The notes beneath the pieces are model-generated. The model was not told the origin of the DNA and ran no database searches. It saw only the letters and a list, made by a program, of their open reading frames with translations. From positions 1-64,000 of the forward strand of contig JAYFPK010000024.1 of assembly GCA_034927815.1 (NCBI GenBank): 64,000 bases of DNA, given 5' to 3'. The translations under genes were made by a program, and so were the position numbers. Below are positions 8,679-17,690 of the stretch, in pieces (within the stretch, counting starts at the first letter, position 1; each line of letters opens with the position of its first letter). Source of the stretch: Limiplasma sp034927815. Its GTDB lineage: Bacteria; Bacillota; Clostridia; Christensenellales; Aristaeellaceae.

Positions 8679-11600
8679 ATGATGATTGCCGACTTGCATA
8701 TTCACTCCAAATACTCCATGGCCACCAGCCGGGACTGCGACACCCCCCACCTGGACCTGTGGGCCCGGTACAAGGGAATCCACTTGATCGGCACCGGGGA
8801 TTTTACCCATCCTGCCTGGCGCAAGGAGCTGGCGGAAACCTTGGTTCCCGCCGAGGACGGATTTTGGGAGCTGAAAAGCGAATACAGGCTGCCTGGGGAC
8901 GTGGCTCCGGCGCAAGGTCCCGGCGGCTTCCCCGCCTCCGGGCATCCCCGCTTTGTCCTCTCCGCCGAGATCAGCACCATTTACAAACGGGGCGGAAAAA
9001 CCCGCAAGGTGCACCATGTGATTTTGGTCCCCAGCCTTGAGGATGCGGAAAACCTCTCCCACAAGCTGGAGGCCATTGGCAACCTCCATTCCGACGGGAG
9101 GCCCATTTTGGGCCTGGACAGCCATGACCTGCTGGAAATCATTCTGGAAACCTGCCCCAAGGCCATTTATATCCCGGCCCACATCTGGACGCCCCACTTT
9201 TCCGTGTTCGGCGCTTTTTCCGGCTTTCAGACTCTGGAGGAATGCTACGGGGATTTAACCCCCTATGTCCGGGCGGCGGAAACCGGCCTTTCCTCGGACC
9301 CGGCCATGAACCGCCGGGTATCCTTGCTGGATTCCCTGACCTTGGTTTCCAACTCCGACGCCCATTCTCCCGCCAAGCTGGGGCGCGAAGCCAACCTGCT
9401 GGGGATCGACCCTTCTTATGAAGCCCTGGCCCGGGCCATTGAAACCGGGGAAGGCATGGAAGGCACCTTGGAGTTCTTCCCGGAGGAGGGCAAATACCAT
9501 CTGGACGGGCACCGGGCCTGCGGGCTGCGCCTGGAGCCTCACGAAACGTTGGAGGCCCATGGAAGATGCCCCGTATGCGGCAAAAAGATCACCGTGGGGG
9601 TGCTGCACCGCATTGAGGAAATGGCGGACCGCCCGGCGGACTTCGTCCTGCCCGGGGGCAAGCCTTTTGAAAGCCTGATTCCCCTGCCGGAGGTTATCGC
9701 CGCCTCCACAGGCGCAAGGGCCGAGAGCAAGAAGACCCAGGAGCGGTACTTTGCCATGCTTAGGGCTCTGGGGCCGGAATTTTCCATCCTTCGGGACCTG
9801 CCCATTGAAGCCATCGAGTCCTCCGCCGGATATGCCATAGCGGAGGGCGTCCGCCGCCTGCGGGCGGGGAAGGTCTCCTGTTTGGCGGGCTACGACGGGG
9901 AATATGGAACCGTTACCCTGTTCGCCCCGGATGAATTGGAGGTCCTCAGCGGTCAGCTTTCCATGCTGGAGGTGGGGTCCGTTGGGAAGCGGAAGCCCAA
10001 GGCTTCCCCTGCCCTGGGGGACAAAAAGGCCCAAAGCGCCGCCCTTCAGGAAGACGCCGCCCCCGCCGCGGCTCCACTGAACGAGGAACAGGCCCAGGCC
10101 GTGGCGTCCCCCGCCGCCGCCCTTGCCGTCATCGCGGGGCCGGGCACGGGCAAGACCAAGACGCTGGTGGAGAGAATCGCCCACCTGATGGAGGAGCGGC
10201 GGATTTCGCCCTCTGCCATCACCGCCGTGACCTTTACCAACCAGGCCGCGGAGGAAATGCGCCAAAGGCTGGAGGCCCGGCTGGGGGGAAAGGCCGCTGT
10301 GCGGGGGCTTACGGTGGGCACCTTCCACGCCATCTGCTTGCAGCTGCTAGACCCCAAACCCCTTGTGGACGCCTCCCAGGCTTTGGACCTGATCCAGGGG
10401 CTCATTGCGGAGCAAGGCCTCTCCCTCGCGCCCCAGGCGGCTTTGGGGATGACCTCGGCGGTGAAAAACGGGCAGACCTTCCGGCAGGCAGGGCTGAGCG
10501 AACCCCTCTATCATGCCTACAACGCCGCCCTGAAAGAAAAGAACCTGCGGGACCTGGACGATCTGCTGCTGGACGCCTTGGAGCTGGACAGCGCGGAGCG
10601 CAAGGGGTTCACCCACCTGCTGGTGGATGAATTCCAGGATATCAACCCCCTTCAGCACCGCCTGATCCGCCACTGGAGCCGGCATGGGCAGAGCCTTTTC
10701 GTCATCGGCGATCCGGACCAATCCATCTACGGCTTCAGGGGGGCCAACGCCTACTGCTTTGCGGAGCTGAAAAGGGACCTCCCCGCCTTGGAAACCATCA
10801 CCCTTCGCCATAATTACCGCTCCACCCCCGCCATTTTGAAAAGCGCCCTGGCGCTGATCCGGCACAATCCGGGAGAGGCGCGCGTCCTTGAGCCCCACCG
10901 GGAGGAGGGCGCGGCCCCTCGCCTCATGAAGGCGCAAAAGCCCTTTGACGCCGCCGTTTGGATTGCCAAGGAAATCAGCCGCATGATAGGCGGCGTGGAC
11001 ATGGTGGCGGCCTCCTCCGGAGAGCGGCAGCGGGGCGTGGTGCGCTCCTTCGGGGATATCGCGGTGCTGTGCCGCACCCGGCATCAGCTGGAATTGATGG
11101 AGAACTGCCTGCGCCATGAGAGCATCCCTTGCGTAATCTATGGCCGGGACGATTTCCTGAACGACCCCACGGTGGCGGGGGTGCTGGGCTTTTTCCGCTT
11201 TTTGGCGGACCCCCGGGACACGGCCTCTTTGGAGGACTGCCTGCGGCGGGTCTGGAATGTTCCTGCCCCCTTGATACAACGGGTTTCCGCCTGGGCCCGG
11301 GAGCTGGACACCCTTCCAAGCGGGGCGCTGGAGGAGGCATTTGCCTCCTACGAGGTGCTGCTGTCCTTCTGCCAGCAGGTGGAGGGCTTTTTGCCTAAGC
11401 TTCGGCGGGAAAAGCCCCGCAAGCTGTTGCAGCAATGGGTGGAGGTTTGGGGGCAAAACGCCGCCATGGAGAAGCTGCTTCATGCCTCCGTGTTCCACGA
11501 GACCATGCCCGCCTTCCTGAAAACCCTCCTCATTGGCGAGGAGGCGGACCTGCGGCGGGCCAGCGGTACCCGGACCGCCCTGGAGGCGGTGAGGCTCATG

Positions 11601-11867
11601 ACCGTCCACGGATCCAAGGGCCTGGAGTTTCCCGCGGTGTTTCTCAGCGCGGACGCGTTTCCCAAGGAGGGGGCCGCCGATCCTTCCAAGGTGGAGGAGG
11701 AGCGCAGGCTGTTCTTCGTGGGCATCACCCGGGCCAAAGACGAGCTGACGATCACCGCGTCCCAGGAGGATCTGCTGTTTGTGCCGGAAATCGAAGCCCA
11801 GGCGCAGCGCGGCCTCATCCGGAGCCGGAAGCAGCCCCAGCGGGCGGAGCAGCTTTCCTTGCTCTAA
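8679..11867 (+). CDS. Endonuclease Q-like PHP domain fused to UvrD/Rep-family helicase
   Basis: A 1062-residue two-part protein. Residues 1 to about 425 form a PHP-fold unit of the TIGR00375/EndoQ family: DLHIHSKYS at 5-13, H44, SDAH at 226-229, and a zinc-finger-like region with C281, C297 and C300. After an Ala-rich linker (about 440-466) comes an SF1A helicase: Q-motif LNEEQAQAV, Walker A GPGTGKT (487-493), DEFQD (650-654), GDPDQSIYGFRGA (677-689) and a C-terminal FVGITRAKDEL. EndoQ enzymes cut beside deaminated bases, and UvrD-type helicases unwind from nicks. The fusion therefore suggests a single-polypeptide repair machine, which is inference. The ATG-ATG start has a weak ribosome site. 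A strong terminator follows. Confidence 0.88.
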   Translation: MMIADLHIHSKYSMATSRDCDTPHLDLWARYKGIHLIGTGDFTHPAWRKELAETLVPAEDGFWELKSEYRLPGDVAPAQGPGGFPASGHPRFVLSAEISTIYKRGGKTRKVHHVILVPSLEDAENLSHKLEAIGNLHSDGRPILGLDSHDLLEIILETCPKAIYIPAHIWTPHFSVFGAFSGFQTLEECYGDLTPYVRAAETGLSSDPAMNRRVSLLDSLTLVSNSDAHSPAKLGREANLLGIDPSYEALARAIETGEGMEGTLEFFPEEGKYHLDGHRACGLRLEPHETLEAHGRCPVCGKKITVGVLHRIEEMADRPADFVLPGGKPFESLIPLPEVIAASTGARAESKKTQERYFAMLRALGPEFSILRDLPIEAIESSAGYAIAEGVRRLRAGKVSCLAGYDGEYGTVTLFAPDELEVLSGQLSMLEVGSVGKRKPKASPALGDKKAQSAALQEDAAPAAAPLNEEQAQAVASPAAALAVIAGPGTGKTKTLVERIAHLMEERRISPSAITAVTFTNQAAEEMRQRLEARLGGKAAVRGLTVGTFHAICLQLLDPKPLVDASQALDLIQGLIAEQGLSLAPQAALGMTSAVKNGQTFRQAGLSEPLYHAYNAALKEKNLRDLDDLLLDALELDSAERKGFTHLLVDEFQDINPLQHRLIRHWSRHGQSLFVIGDPDQSIYGFRGANAYCFAELKRDLPALETITLRHNYRSTPAILKSALALIRHNPGEARVLEPHREEGAAPRLMKAQKPFDAAVWIAKEISRMIGGVDMVAASSGERQRGVVRSFGDIAVLCRTRHQLELMENCLRHESIPCVIYGRDDFLNDPTVAGVLGFFRFLADPRDTASLEDCLRRVWNVPAPLIQRVSAWARELDTLPSGALEEAFASYEVLLSFCQQVEGFLPKLRREKPRKLLQQWVEVWGQNAAMEKLLHASVFHETMPAFLKTLLIGEEADLRRASGTRTALEAVRLMTVHGSKGLEFPAVFLSADAFPKEGAADPSKVEEERRLFFVGITRAKDELTITASQEDLLFVPEIEAQAQRGLIRSRKQPQRAEQLSLL

Positions 11868-11889
11868 GCCTTCCCCCCGCATTCCATAC

Positions 11890-11924
11890 AAAAAACCCAC
11901 TTTATACAAAGAAGTGGGTTTTTT
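11890..11924. terminator. Bidirectional rho-independent terminator
   Basis: AAAAAACCCACTT and AAGTGGGTTTTTT pair across a nine-base loop, giving a stem with A and T runs on both sides. It serves the helicase gene (plus) and can also stop minus-strand transcripts from the OrfA-like gene. Confidence 0.9.
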
Positions 11925-11968
11925 AAAAGCATGGAAACTAGCTACTAAAAGAAATTCATGCGTTCGTC

Positions 11969-12268
11969 TTATTCAAACATCGCCACAAAGGCTTTCTTCA
12001 TTTGAGCGAGGGTCTTGCGTAGATTGGCGTTTTCCTCTTCCAACTGCTGAATCTTCTTTTCCAAGCTGTGATCTTCTTTCAGCAGTTGAAGCAAATCGCC
12101 GGTCTTTCCTTCCTGCTTCCCCTTGGAGCCGGAAGGCTTCTTCCCTTCATTGCGCCATTTGTAAAGGGTCTGAATGGACAGGCCCATCTCTTCGCTGGTC
12201 TTTTTCACGCCCACTGCCTTGATGCTGGCAAGGGCCTGGGTTTTGATATCCTCACCGTAGCGCTTCAT
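11969..12268 (-). CDS. Solitary IS3-type OrfA-like HTH protein
   Basis: A 99-residue protein with an N-terminal helix-turn-helix (SEEMGLSIQTLYKWRNEG), a basic linker and a C-terminal coiled coil (LEKKIQQLEEENANLRKTL). This is the standard plan of IS3/IS911 OrfA. AGGAG lies eight bases before the ATG and an extended -10 promoter lies upstream. There is no OrfB integrase frame and no terminal inverted repeat in the flanks, and a terminator lies within 45 bp of the stop. It is either the remnant of an insertion sequence or a domesticated DNA-binding protein. Confidence 0.75.
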   Translation of the reverse strand: MKRYGEDIKTQALASIKAVGVKKTSEEMGLSIQTLYKWRNEGKKPSGSKGKQEGKTGDLLQLLKEDHSLEKKIQQLEEENANLRKTLAQMKKAFVAMFE

Positions 12269-12309
12269 GATGGATTCTCCTTTCTCTATCTCATTGGATT
12301 TCAGAGAGT

Positions 12310-12318
12310 ATTATAACA
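12310..12318 (-). promoter_or_regulatory. Extended -10 promoter for the OrfA-like gene
   Basis: TGTTATAAT on the minus strand (TG, one base, TATAAT), about 42 bases upstream of the ATG. No clear -35 box is seen. Confidence 0.6.
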
Positions 12319-12448
12319 CAATCTCCATCAAACCGAAACGGAATCCGCAGAATAAAACAAAAGAATTCCTATCTCTCCACCGCCTTTTGCCATATGGAAA
12401 CGCTGAAAGCACCCTTATGTTTTTCTATATATAGTTTCATGTAGATCA

Positions 12449-13567
12449 TCATTCTTCTCCATGGGACGCATCATCCTCTTCCCCACCGTCCCGCTTTTTG
12501 GCAAAGTAAGCGCGGTTGTAGGCCACGGCCCGGTCCGTGGGCTTGAAGCCCGCCGCCAGCTCGTTCATTTCCACGGCTTTTTCCTCCATGCCCAGCCGGT
12601 GATAGCATACGCATAGCTGGATACAGGGCAAATAGCCGTAGCAATCCGCCAGAAAAAATCCCCCGCGCTCGGGCGCGGGCTTGATTCCCCTGGCCTGTTC
12701 ATACCAGAAGACCGCTTGTTCCAGCCGGTTTTGCTCCAAAAAATATGCGCCCAGGTCGCAGCACACTTCCGCCCGGGGCGTGTCATAGCGCAGGCTTTTC
12801 AGCAGGGCGTCCAACCTCTTTCCGTTTTGGGACAGGCGGGCATAGCACGCCGCCAGCCCCCGGCAGGCTTCGATCTGGTTTTCCAGCCAGCCCTGGCCGC
12901 TGTCCAAAAAGCCTTCAAAAACCCCGGCGGCCTCTTCATAGCGCCCGTTGTCTGAGAGCTCCCTGGCATAATAGTAAGTCTGCCGGGGATCCAGCTTTCC
13001 GCCCTTTGCCATGTACTTTTCCAGGATGCTCAAATTGCGCATGGGATCGGAGGGTTTCAGCTTCCGGTGGGTGACGGCCACTGTCGGCACGTAGATGACC
13101 TTTCCCGCAATGGGTAATACCTCGTGCACCGGTCCCATCCATTGCAGCCCGGCTTCCCTTCGGACCAGCCGTTCCCGGTAATTTGAAAAGGTAGGCTCCC
13201 CCTCGGCGTCAAAGGCCAGGTTGTATTTCATCATCACCACATCCACGTCCGGGGAAAGCGTTTCCTTGAAGGCCTGAAAGGCGAGCCGGTCCTTCTCCAG
13301 CAGCAGGTCATCCGCGTCCAGCCACATCAAATATTCCGAGCTACCATGGGAAAAGGCAAAGTTACGGGCCGCCGAGAAATCGTCGATCCAGGGAAAGAAA
13401 AGCACGCGGTGGGTATAGCGCTTGGCGATCTGCACCGTTTGGTCGCTGGAGCCCGTATCCACCACCACAATCTCGTCCACCAGATCCTTCACAGACTCCA
13501 GACAGCGGCCCAATACCTCTTCCTCGTTCTTGACAATCATGCATAAGCTGATGCTGACCAACTTCAT
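12449..13567 (-). CDS. Family 2 glycosyltransferase with C-terminal TPR-like repeats
   Basis: A 372-residue protein. The GT-A fold starts with SISLCMIVKNEEEVLGRCLE and has the nucleotide-sugar binding motif DTGSSDQT near residue 37 and the metal-binding WLDADDLLLE near residue 83. The second half is helical and reads like tetratricopeptide repeats (FLEQNRLEQAVFWYEQA and neighbours). This GT2-TPR plan occurs in clostridial enzymes that modify peptides, proteins or surface glycans. The acceptor is unknown here. GGGAG precedes the ATG closely. It is set apart by over 100 bp on both sides and appears to be a single-gene unit. Confidence 0.85.
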   Translation of the reverse strand: MKLVSISLCMIVKNEEEVLGRCLESVKDLVDEIVVVDTGSSDQTVQIAKRYTHRVLFFPWIDDFSAARNFAFSHGSSEYLMWLDADDLLLEKDRLAFQAFKETLSPDVDVVMMKYNLAFDAEGEPTFSNYRERLVRREAGLQWMGPVHEVLPIAGKVIYVPTVAVTHRKLKPSDPMRNLSILEKYMAKGGKLDPRQTYYYARELSDNGRYEEAAGVFEGFLDSGQGWLENQIEACRGLAACYARLSQNGKRLDALLKSLRYDTPRAEVCCDLGAYFLEQNRLEQAVFWYEQARGIKPAPERGGFFLADCYGYLPCIQLCVCYHRLGMEEKAVEMNELAAGFKPTDRAVAYNRAYFAKKRDGGEEDDASHGEE

Positions 13568-13625
13568 CTCTCCCTTTCGATTTTGGATATAGCAGCATAT
13601 GCCAGAGGGAAGGGGAAATTGAAAT

Positions 13626-13643
13626 AAGCGCCAAACGGCGCTT
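13626..13643 (-). terminator. Terminator of the Se/Mo operon
   Basis: Minus strand AAGCGCC-GTTT-GGCGCTT followed by ATTTCAATTT, about 40 bases beyond the xdhC stop. A second small hairpin (CTCTTT/AAAGAG) lies between it and the gene. Confidence 0.55.
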
Positions 13644-13685
13644 GCATACGGAAAAGATGCTCTTTTCGAAAGAGAACCGGAGGCC

Positions 13686-14612
13686 CTAGCGTTCCTTGCG
13701 CTCCGCCCGGCATTTGATCATCTCCGCCGCGATGCTCACGGCGATCTCAAAGGGCGTTTCGGCCTGGATGGGAAGACCGATGGGGGAATGGACCCGGCTG
13801 ATGTCCTCTTGAGAGAAGCCGTTCTCCAGCAAATAGGCGTACACCAGGCCCCGCTTGGCGCGGCTGCCGATCATGCCCACGTATCCCGCGGGGGTTTTCA
13901 GCATCTGGAAAAGCACCGCCTGGTCATGAAGGTGGCCCCGGGTGATGATCACCACATCATCCCCAGCGCTTACCCCAAGGCCTTCCAAACGGGAAAAGTC
14001 CACCAGCCGCACCTCGCTGGCGTCCGGGAAAAGGGCGGGGTCGGCGAACTCCGCCCGGTCCTCCAGCACCACGGGCTGAAAGTCCGCCTTGGCCAGCAAA
14101 GGCACCAGCACCTGGGCCACATGGCCGCCGCCAAATACATAGCTTCTGCCCCCGCCGCTGATGCGCTGGGCAAAATAACGGCCTTCCCCCGGTTCCACCG
14201 CCGTCAGTTCCATGGCTCCGGTCTGGGTATCCGTCACCCAGTAGGCGGTTTCTCCAGCCGCGATTTTGGCTAAGCCCAGGCGGCAAAAATCCATCTGGTC
14301 CGGACCTATGTGCTGGAAAAAAATCCGCATATCCCCGCCGCAGGCCATGCCCAAATCCCCGGCCTCCCGGTTCCGCAGAGCAAAATCCCGCAGGAAGAAG
14401 CCTTCCTTGTGCACCAGCTCCCTGGCCTGAAGGGTGGATTCATGCTCCACCTTGCCGCCCCCCACGGTGCCAAAGGCCCATCCGTTCTCATCCACCAGCA
14501 TCCGGGCTCCCGGCCCCCGGGGAGCGCTGCCGCTGCTTTGCACCACGCTGACCAGGGCCACGCTCCGGCCCTGGGAGAGCCGCGCCAAAAGCGCCTCAAA
14601 TAAACCCTTCAT
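13686..14612 (-). CDS. xdhC: XdhC/CoxI-family molybdenum hydroxylase maturation protein
   Basis: Chaperone-type protein that binds the molybdenum cofactor and helps its sulfuration or selenation and insertion into xanthine dehydrogenase-class enzymes. The 308-residue protein starts with an XdhC/CoxI domain (VALVSVVQSSGSAPRGPGA, with GTVGGGKVEHE) and ends with a Rossmann domain (YVFGGGHVAQVLVPLL, then YVGMIGSRAKR). It is the last gene of the fifteen-gene run, three bases after yqeB. In this context it belongs to the selenium-dependent molybdenum hydroxylase accessory set. Confidence 0.9.
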   Translation of the reverse strand: MKGLFEALLARLSQGRSVALVSVVQSSGSAPRGPGARMLVDENGWAFGTVGGGKVEHESTLQARELVHKEGFFLRDFALRNREAGDLGMACGGDMRIFFQHIGPDQMDFCRLGLAKIAAGETAYWVTDTQTGAMELTAVEPGEGRYFAQRISGGGRSYVFGGGHVAQVLVPLLAKADFQPVVLEDRAEFADPALFPDASEVRLVDFSRLEGLGVSAGDDVVIITRGHLHDQAVLFQMLKTPAGYVGMIGSRAKRGLVYAYLLENGFSQEDISRVHSPIGLPIQAETPFEIAVSIAAEMIKCRAERKER

Positions 14613-14615
14613 TTT

Positions 14616-15407
14616 CTACACCCTCCTTCGCAAATACAAGCAGGCCTCCAGCACGCCCCCGCCGATGCAGCGGGCCTTGTCGGAGATGGTATGCCAATCC
14701 ACGTCCGTCCTGGGGTCGATATCGGCGATCTTCGTGCCTTTCCTAACGGACATTTCGGCAATCAGGCCCCGCAGGAGCCCGGAAAAAGGCGCGAGGCAGG
14801 GGGTGTCCCCCACCAGCAGCACCGCTTCCCCCTTCTCCACCACATCCCCAATGGCCTTGCGGTGGCGGACCTCCCCCTGGCAAGGGGCGTGGATCACCCG
14901 CTCGGCGCTTTTGCCCCCCAATTCCCCCGGAATCCCGGTGTTGGGCAAGGCGCTGCCCTGGAGGATCAGCCGTCCCAAGTCATGCCCCCGCATGGTCTCC
15001 ACCACGGCGTGGGCGTCTACCCCGGCGGTAAAGCCCGGCCCCAAAGCGATGACCGCCGGAGCCATGTCCATGCGGGTGGCCAGGTTGCGCTTGGCTAAAA
15101 TCGCATCCACCACCCAGCCGGGAGACAGCCGGGCAATCCAGTCCCCAGCCGGGTCCACCGCCAGGGGAACCTCCCCAACGTCCCAGCAGCGCCGCATGTC
15201 CTCCTGGGTTCCCACCCGCCTTGCGGTGATATCCTCCACGGTGGCCGCACCGCAGCGCACTGCCTCGCACAGGGATACCGTGCGCCGGATGGCCATGGGC
15301 CGCTCCGCCTCCAGCACCAGCACCAAAAACCCCGCCCTGTGAAGCTTTTGGATGACCCCGGTGGCGATATCCCCGCCGCCCCGGACGACGATCAAATCCT
15401 TTCCCAC
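14616..15407 (-). CDS. yqeB: Selenium-dependent molybdenum hydroxylase accessory protein YqeB (EF2563 family)
   Basis: A 263-residue protein with an N-terminal dinucleotide-binding loop (VVRGGGDIATGVIQKL) and the central segment MAPAVIALGPGFTAGVDAHAV, both typical of the YqeB family. This family tracks with selD in genomes that use labile selenium in molybdenum hydroxylases. Its exact reaction is not established. The start is GTG at 15407, set by GGGAGGG six bases upstream; longer open sequence to 15557 is unsupported. It overlaps yqeC by 16 bases. Confidence 0.88.
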   Translation of the reverse strand: MGKDLIVVRGGGDIATGVIQKLHRAGFLVLVLEAERPMAIRRTVSLCEAVRCGAATVEDITARRVGTQEDMRRCWDVGEVPLAVDPAGDWIARLSPGWVVDAILAKRNLATRMDMAPAVIALGPGFTAGVDAHAVVETMRGHDLGRLILQGSALPNTGIPGELGGKSAERVIHAPCQGEVRHRKAIGDVVEKGEAVLLVGDTPCLAPFSGLLRGLIAEMSVRKGTKIADIDPRTDVDWHTISDKARCIGGGVLEACLYLRRRV

Positions 15408-16045
15408 GACGATCCCTCCCCCGTGGTTCCCATGAGGACGATTCCCGTAAAGCCCTCCAGTTCCCGGGCAATCCGGGCCGCGCGGCTTCGCAGAAGCGGA
15501 GTATCCGCCTGGTTGACAGCCACAACCAGGCGGCCCCTTCCGTGCCGGTCCATGCACCAGCGGATCATCCGGGCCACCGCCGCTTCCTCCACCACGTCCC
15601 CTTCCCCAAGCCCGGCCTGGGTCAAAAACAAGGGCAGGCGGTGCGCATGCTCCGGCGTGGCCGGAAGGCCCACGGCCTTGGCAGATACCACCCCGATGGT
15701 CAGGGTGGTAAAGTCCGGCACCACGGGCTCATGGTCCGCCCAACCTTTCAGAGGCAGCCCCTTGCTCCCGTCCGCCTCCATCAGCGTCAGGGGGTAGGCA
15801 GCAGAAGCGGTGAGGATGTCCTCCAAGGGGGCGGCGCATAGCTTTTCCCCCTGGGGCTGACCCAGGTAGGCGATTCCTGGCTGGGAAACCCTCTGGGCAA
15901 GCCCGATCCGGGTGGTGGGGGCGATGAGCACGCCCTGGGGGGCGTTTTCCGCCGCCAACAGGCCGATGAGGGAGGTCTTGCCTCCGCAGCCCACCACCGC
16001 CACCCGCTCCCCCGCCTCCAGCCCCAAAAGCGCGGACAGGCTCAC
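15392..16045 (-). CDS. yqeC: Selenium cofactor biosynthesis protein YqeC
   Basis: A 217-residue P-loop-like protein: VAVVGCGGKTSLIGLLA near the N terminus, LMEADGSKGLPLKGW in the middle, and VAVNQAD toward the C terminus. It matches the YqeC family of the selenium-dependent molybdenum hydroxylase system, proposed to act in making or inserting the selenium-containing cofactor. The GTG start overlaps the yedF stop (GTGA, 16042-16045), so it should be translated by coupling. Confidence 0.88.
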   Translation of the reverse strand: MSLSALLGLEAGERVAVVGCGGKTSLIGLLAAENAPQGVLIAPTTRIGLAQRVSQPGIAYLGQPQGEKLCAAPLEDILTASAAYPLTLMEADGSKGLPLKGWADHEPVVPDFTTLTIGVVSAKAVGLPATPEHAHRLPLFLTQAGLGEGDVVEEAAVARMIRWCMDRHGRGRLVVAVNQADTPLLRSRAARIARELEGFTGIVLMGTTGEGSSWERI

Positions 16046-16662
16046 AGCGTCACCGCACGGCCCGGCTCCGCCAACATCCGCACAATATTCATCATATCCG
16101 TGATTTCGCCCACGGCCAGCTTTTCCTTGATGCCAAAGAAATTGACGCAGGTGCCGCAGGTGTAGATTTGGGTCCCTTTTTGGGCCAGCGTCTGCAAGTC
16201 CGGCACGGTGGCGGCCCCTTGGGAGGTGAGCCGGGCTCCGCCATTGAGAAAGACCACCGCCTTGGGCGGCTGGGGAAGCTCGGTCAAGGCGAAAACAAAG
16301 CCCTTCATCAGCATCGCGCCCAACTCTTCGGCCCCGTCCCCCAATCGCTCCCGGGTGATCAAAAGCGTAAGGGAGGAGGTGTCGCCACAGAAGAATTCAG
16401 CGACGGCGGCGGCATCCTCTGGCACGGGAACGGCCCCTTCCTGCCGCAATCCCCCGGAGCGGAGCGTGACCACAAAGCGCCTCTTGTCCGCCTGCTCCAG
16501 GGAGAAGTCGTAGCCCTCTCCCTGGGCCATCTTTTGCAGATTCTGCACCGCCGCCTCGTTGTCCACCGTTACGGCCACCACATCCTCCCCCGCCGCGAGG
16601 GCCTTGCGGGCCTGGATCACCGGAATCGGGCAGGGCTGGCCCATCATATCCAACTGCTTCAT
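16042..16662 (-). CDS. yedF: Selenium metabolism protein YedF (TusA-like plus DsrE-like)
   Basis: A 206-residue two-domain protein. The N-terminal TusA/SirA-like domain carries the CPIP motif with Cys11, the usual persulfide or perselenide carrier position. The C-terminal DsrE-like domain contains IYTCGTCVNFFGI. This arrangement is the selenium-associated YedF family and probably passes selenium or sulfur between the neighbouring cysteine desulfurase, SelD and cofactor maturation proteins. Its ATG lies just upstream of and its stop overlaps the next gene. selD ends at 16659, four bases into this gene. Confidence 0.9.
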   Translation of the reverse strand: MKQLDMMGQPCPIPVIQARKALAAGEDVVAVTVDNEAAVQNLQKMAQGEGYDFSLEQADKRRFVVTLRSGGLRQEGAVPVPEDAAAVAEFFCGDTSSLTLLITRERLGDGAEELGAMLMKGFVFALTELPQPPKAVVFLNGGARLTSQGAATVPDLQTLAQKGTQIYTCGTCVNFFGIKEKLAVGEITDMMNIVRMLAEPGRAVTL

Positions 16663-17690
16663 GAAAAAAATCCTCCTATCATAATGGGTTTGTCTCCGCG
16701 CTTTTGTACCGCGCCAATGATCCGGGCGTCCGGGTCCATTCGCTGGATCAGCGCCAGCAGCCCCTCCGCCTCGTCCCGGGCCACGGCAATCAGCAAGCCG
16801 CCGGAGGTCTGGGGGTCAAAGAGCACTTCCTGCATCGCCAGGGGCAACGCGGATACATCCGCCTCCCCACTCAGATGGTTGCGGTTGCGCTGCCCGGCGG
16901 CGGTGGTCAGGTATTCCCTGGCATAGGGCAGCGCCATGGGCTGGAGGGGGAGCCGCTCCGGGTCCAGTAGCAGCGTGGCTCCCTTCCCCGCCATCTCCCG
17001 GGCGTGGCCCAGCAGGCCAAAGCCGGTCACGTCCGTGGCGGCGGACACGTCGGCCTCCCGCATGGCCCGGCCCGCGTCGCGGTTGAGCCTTTGCATAACC
17101 TCCAGGGCCCCTTGGTAAGCCGCCTCGTCCGCCATCCCCACCCGCTTGGCCGCCAGGACGATGCCCGTGCCTAGCTTTTTGGTAAGGATCAGCCTGTCGC
17201 CGGGGCGGGGCGTATCGTTGCGAAGCATCCGGGAGGTGAGTACCGTCCCGGTGACGCTGAGCCCATACTTCACCTCATGGTCGTAGATGGAATGGCCCCC
17301 CGCGATGAGGCACCCGGCCTCGGCGGCCTTCTCCCCGCCGCCCCGGAGGATGTCCCCCAAGGCCTCCGGCTCCCCCTCCTGGGGAAAGCAGAGCAGATTC
17401 AGGGCCACCAGCGGCTCCCCTCCCATGGCGTAAACATCGCTCAGGGCGTTGGCCGCCGCAATGCGCCCAAACAGAAGCGGCTCTTCCACCATGGGCGGAA
17501 AGAAATCCGCCGTGCACACCAAGGAGCGCTCTTCATCCAGTTGGTACACCGCCGCGTCGTCGCTGCCCTCAAAGCCCACCAGCAGTCTGGGGTCCTGGGT
17601 TCTGGGCAAGGCGGACAAGGCGCGGGCCAACTCCCCGGGGCCGATTTTGGCCCCGCAGCCGCCGCTGGTGCAATTGGATAGCAGGTTCAT
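16659..17690 (-). CDS. selD: Selenide, water dikinase
   Basis: Makes selenophosphate from selenide and ATP. The 343-residue protein has the glycine-rich start SGGCGAKIGPGEL with catalytic Cys12 and Lys15, DDAAVY, SDVYAMGG and the C-terminal FDPQTSGGLLIAV. The catalytic position is Cys, not selenocysteine, so no recoding is needed. Neighbours point to supply of selenium to a molybdenum hydroxylase cofactor; selA and selB are not in the window. It overlaps DUF3343 upstream and yedF downstream by four bases each. Confidence 0.96.
   Translation of the reverse strand: MNLLSNCTSGGCGAKIGPGELARALSALPRTQDPRLLVGFEGSDDAAVYQLDEERSLVCTADFFPPMVEEPLLFGRIAAANALSDVYAMGGEPLVALNLLCFPQEGEPEALGDILRGGGEKAAEAGCLIAGGHSIYDHEVKYGLSVTGTVLTSRMLRNDTPRPGDRLILTKKLGTGIVLAAKRVGMADEAAYQGALEVMQRLNRDAGRAMREADVSAATDVTGFGLLGHAREMAGKGATLLLDPERLPLQPMALPYAREYLTTAAGQRNRNHLSGEADVSALPLAMQEVLFDPQTSGGLLIAVARDEAEGLLALIQRMDPDARIIGAVQKRGDKPIMIGGFFS

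Noticed and set aside
15408..15557. 50-residue N-terminal extension of YqeB
   Set aside because: The extension is antisense-like, overlaps yqeC and lacks a ribosome site, while GGGAGGG precedes the GTG at 15407.
16659..17690. Selenocysteine-containing SelD
   Set aside because: The catalytic position is encoded as Cys12, with no in-frame TGA or need for recoding.
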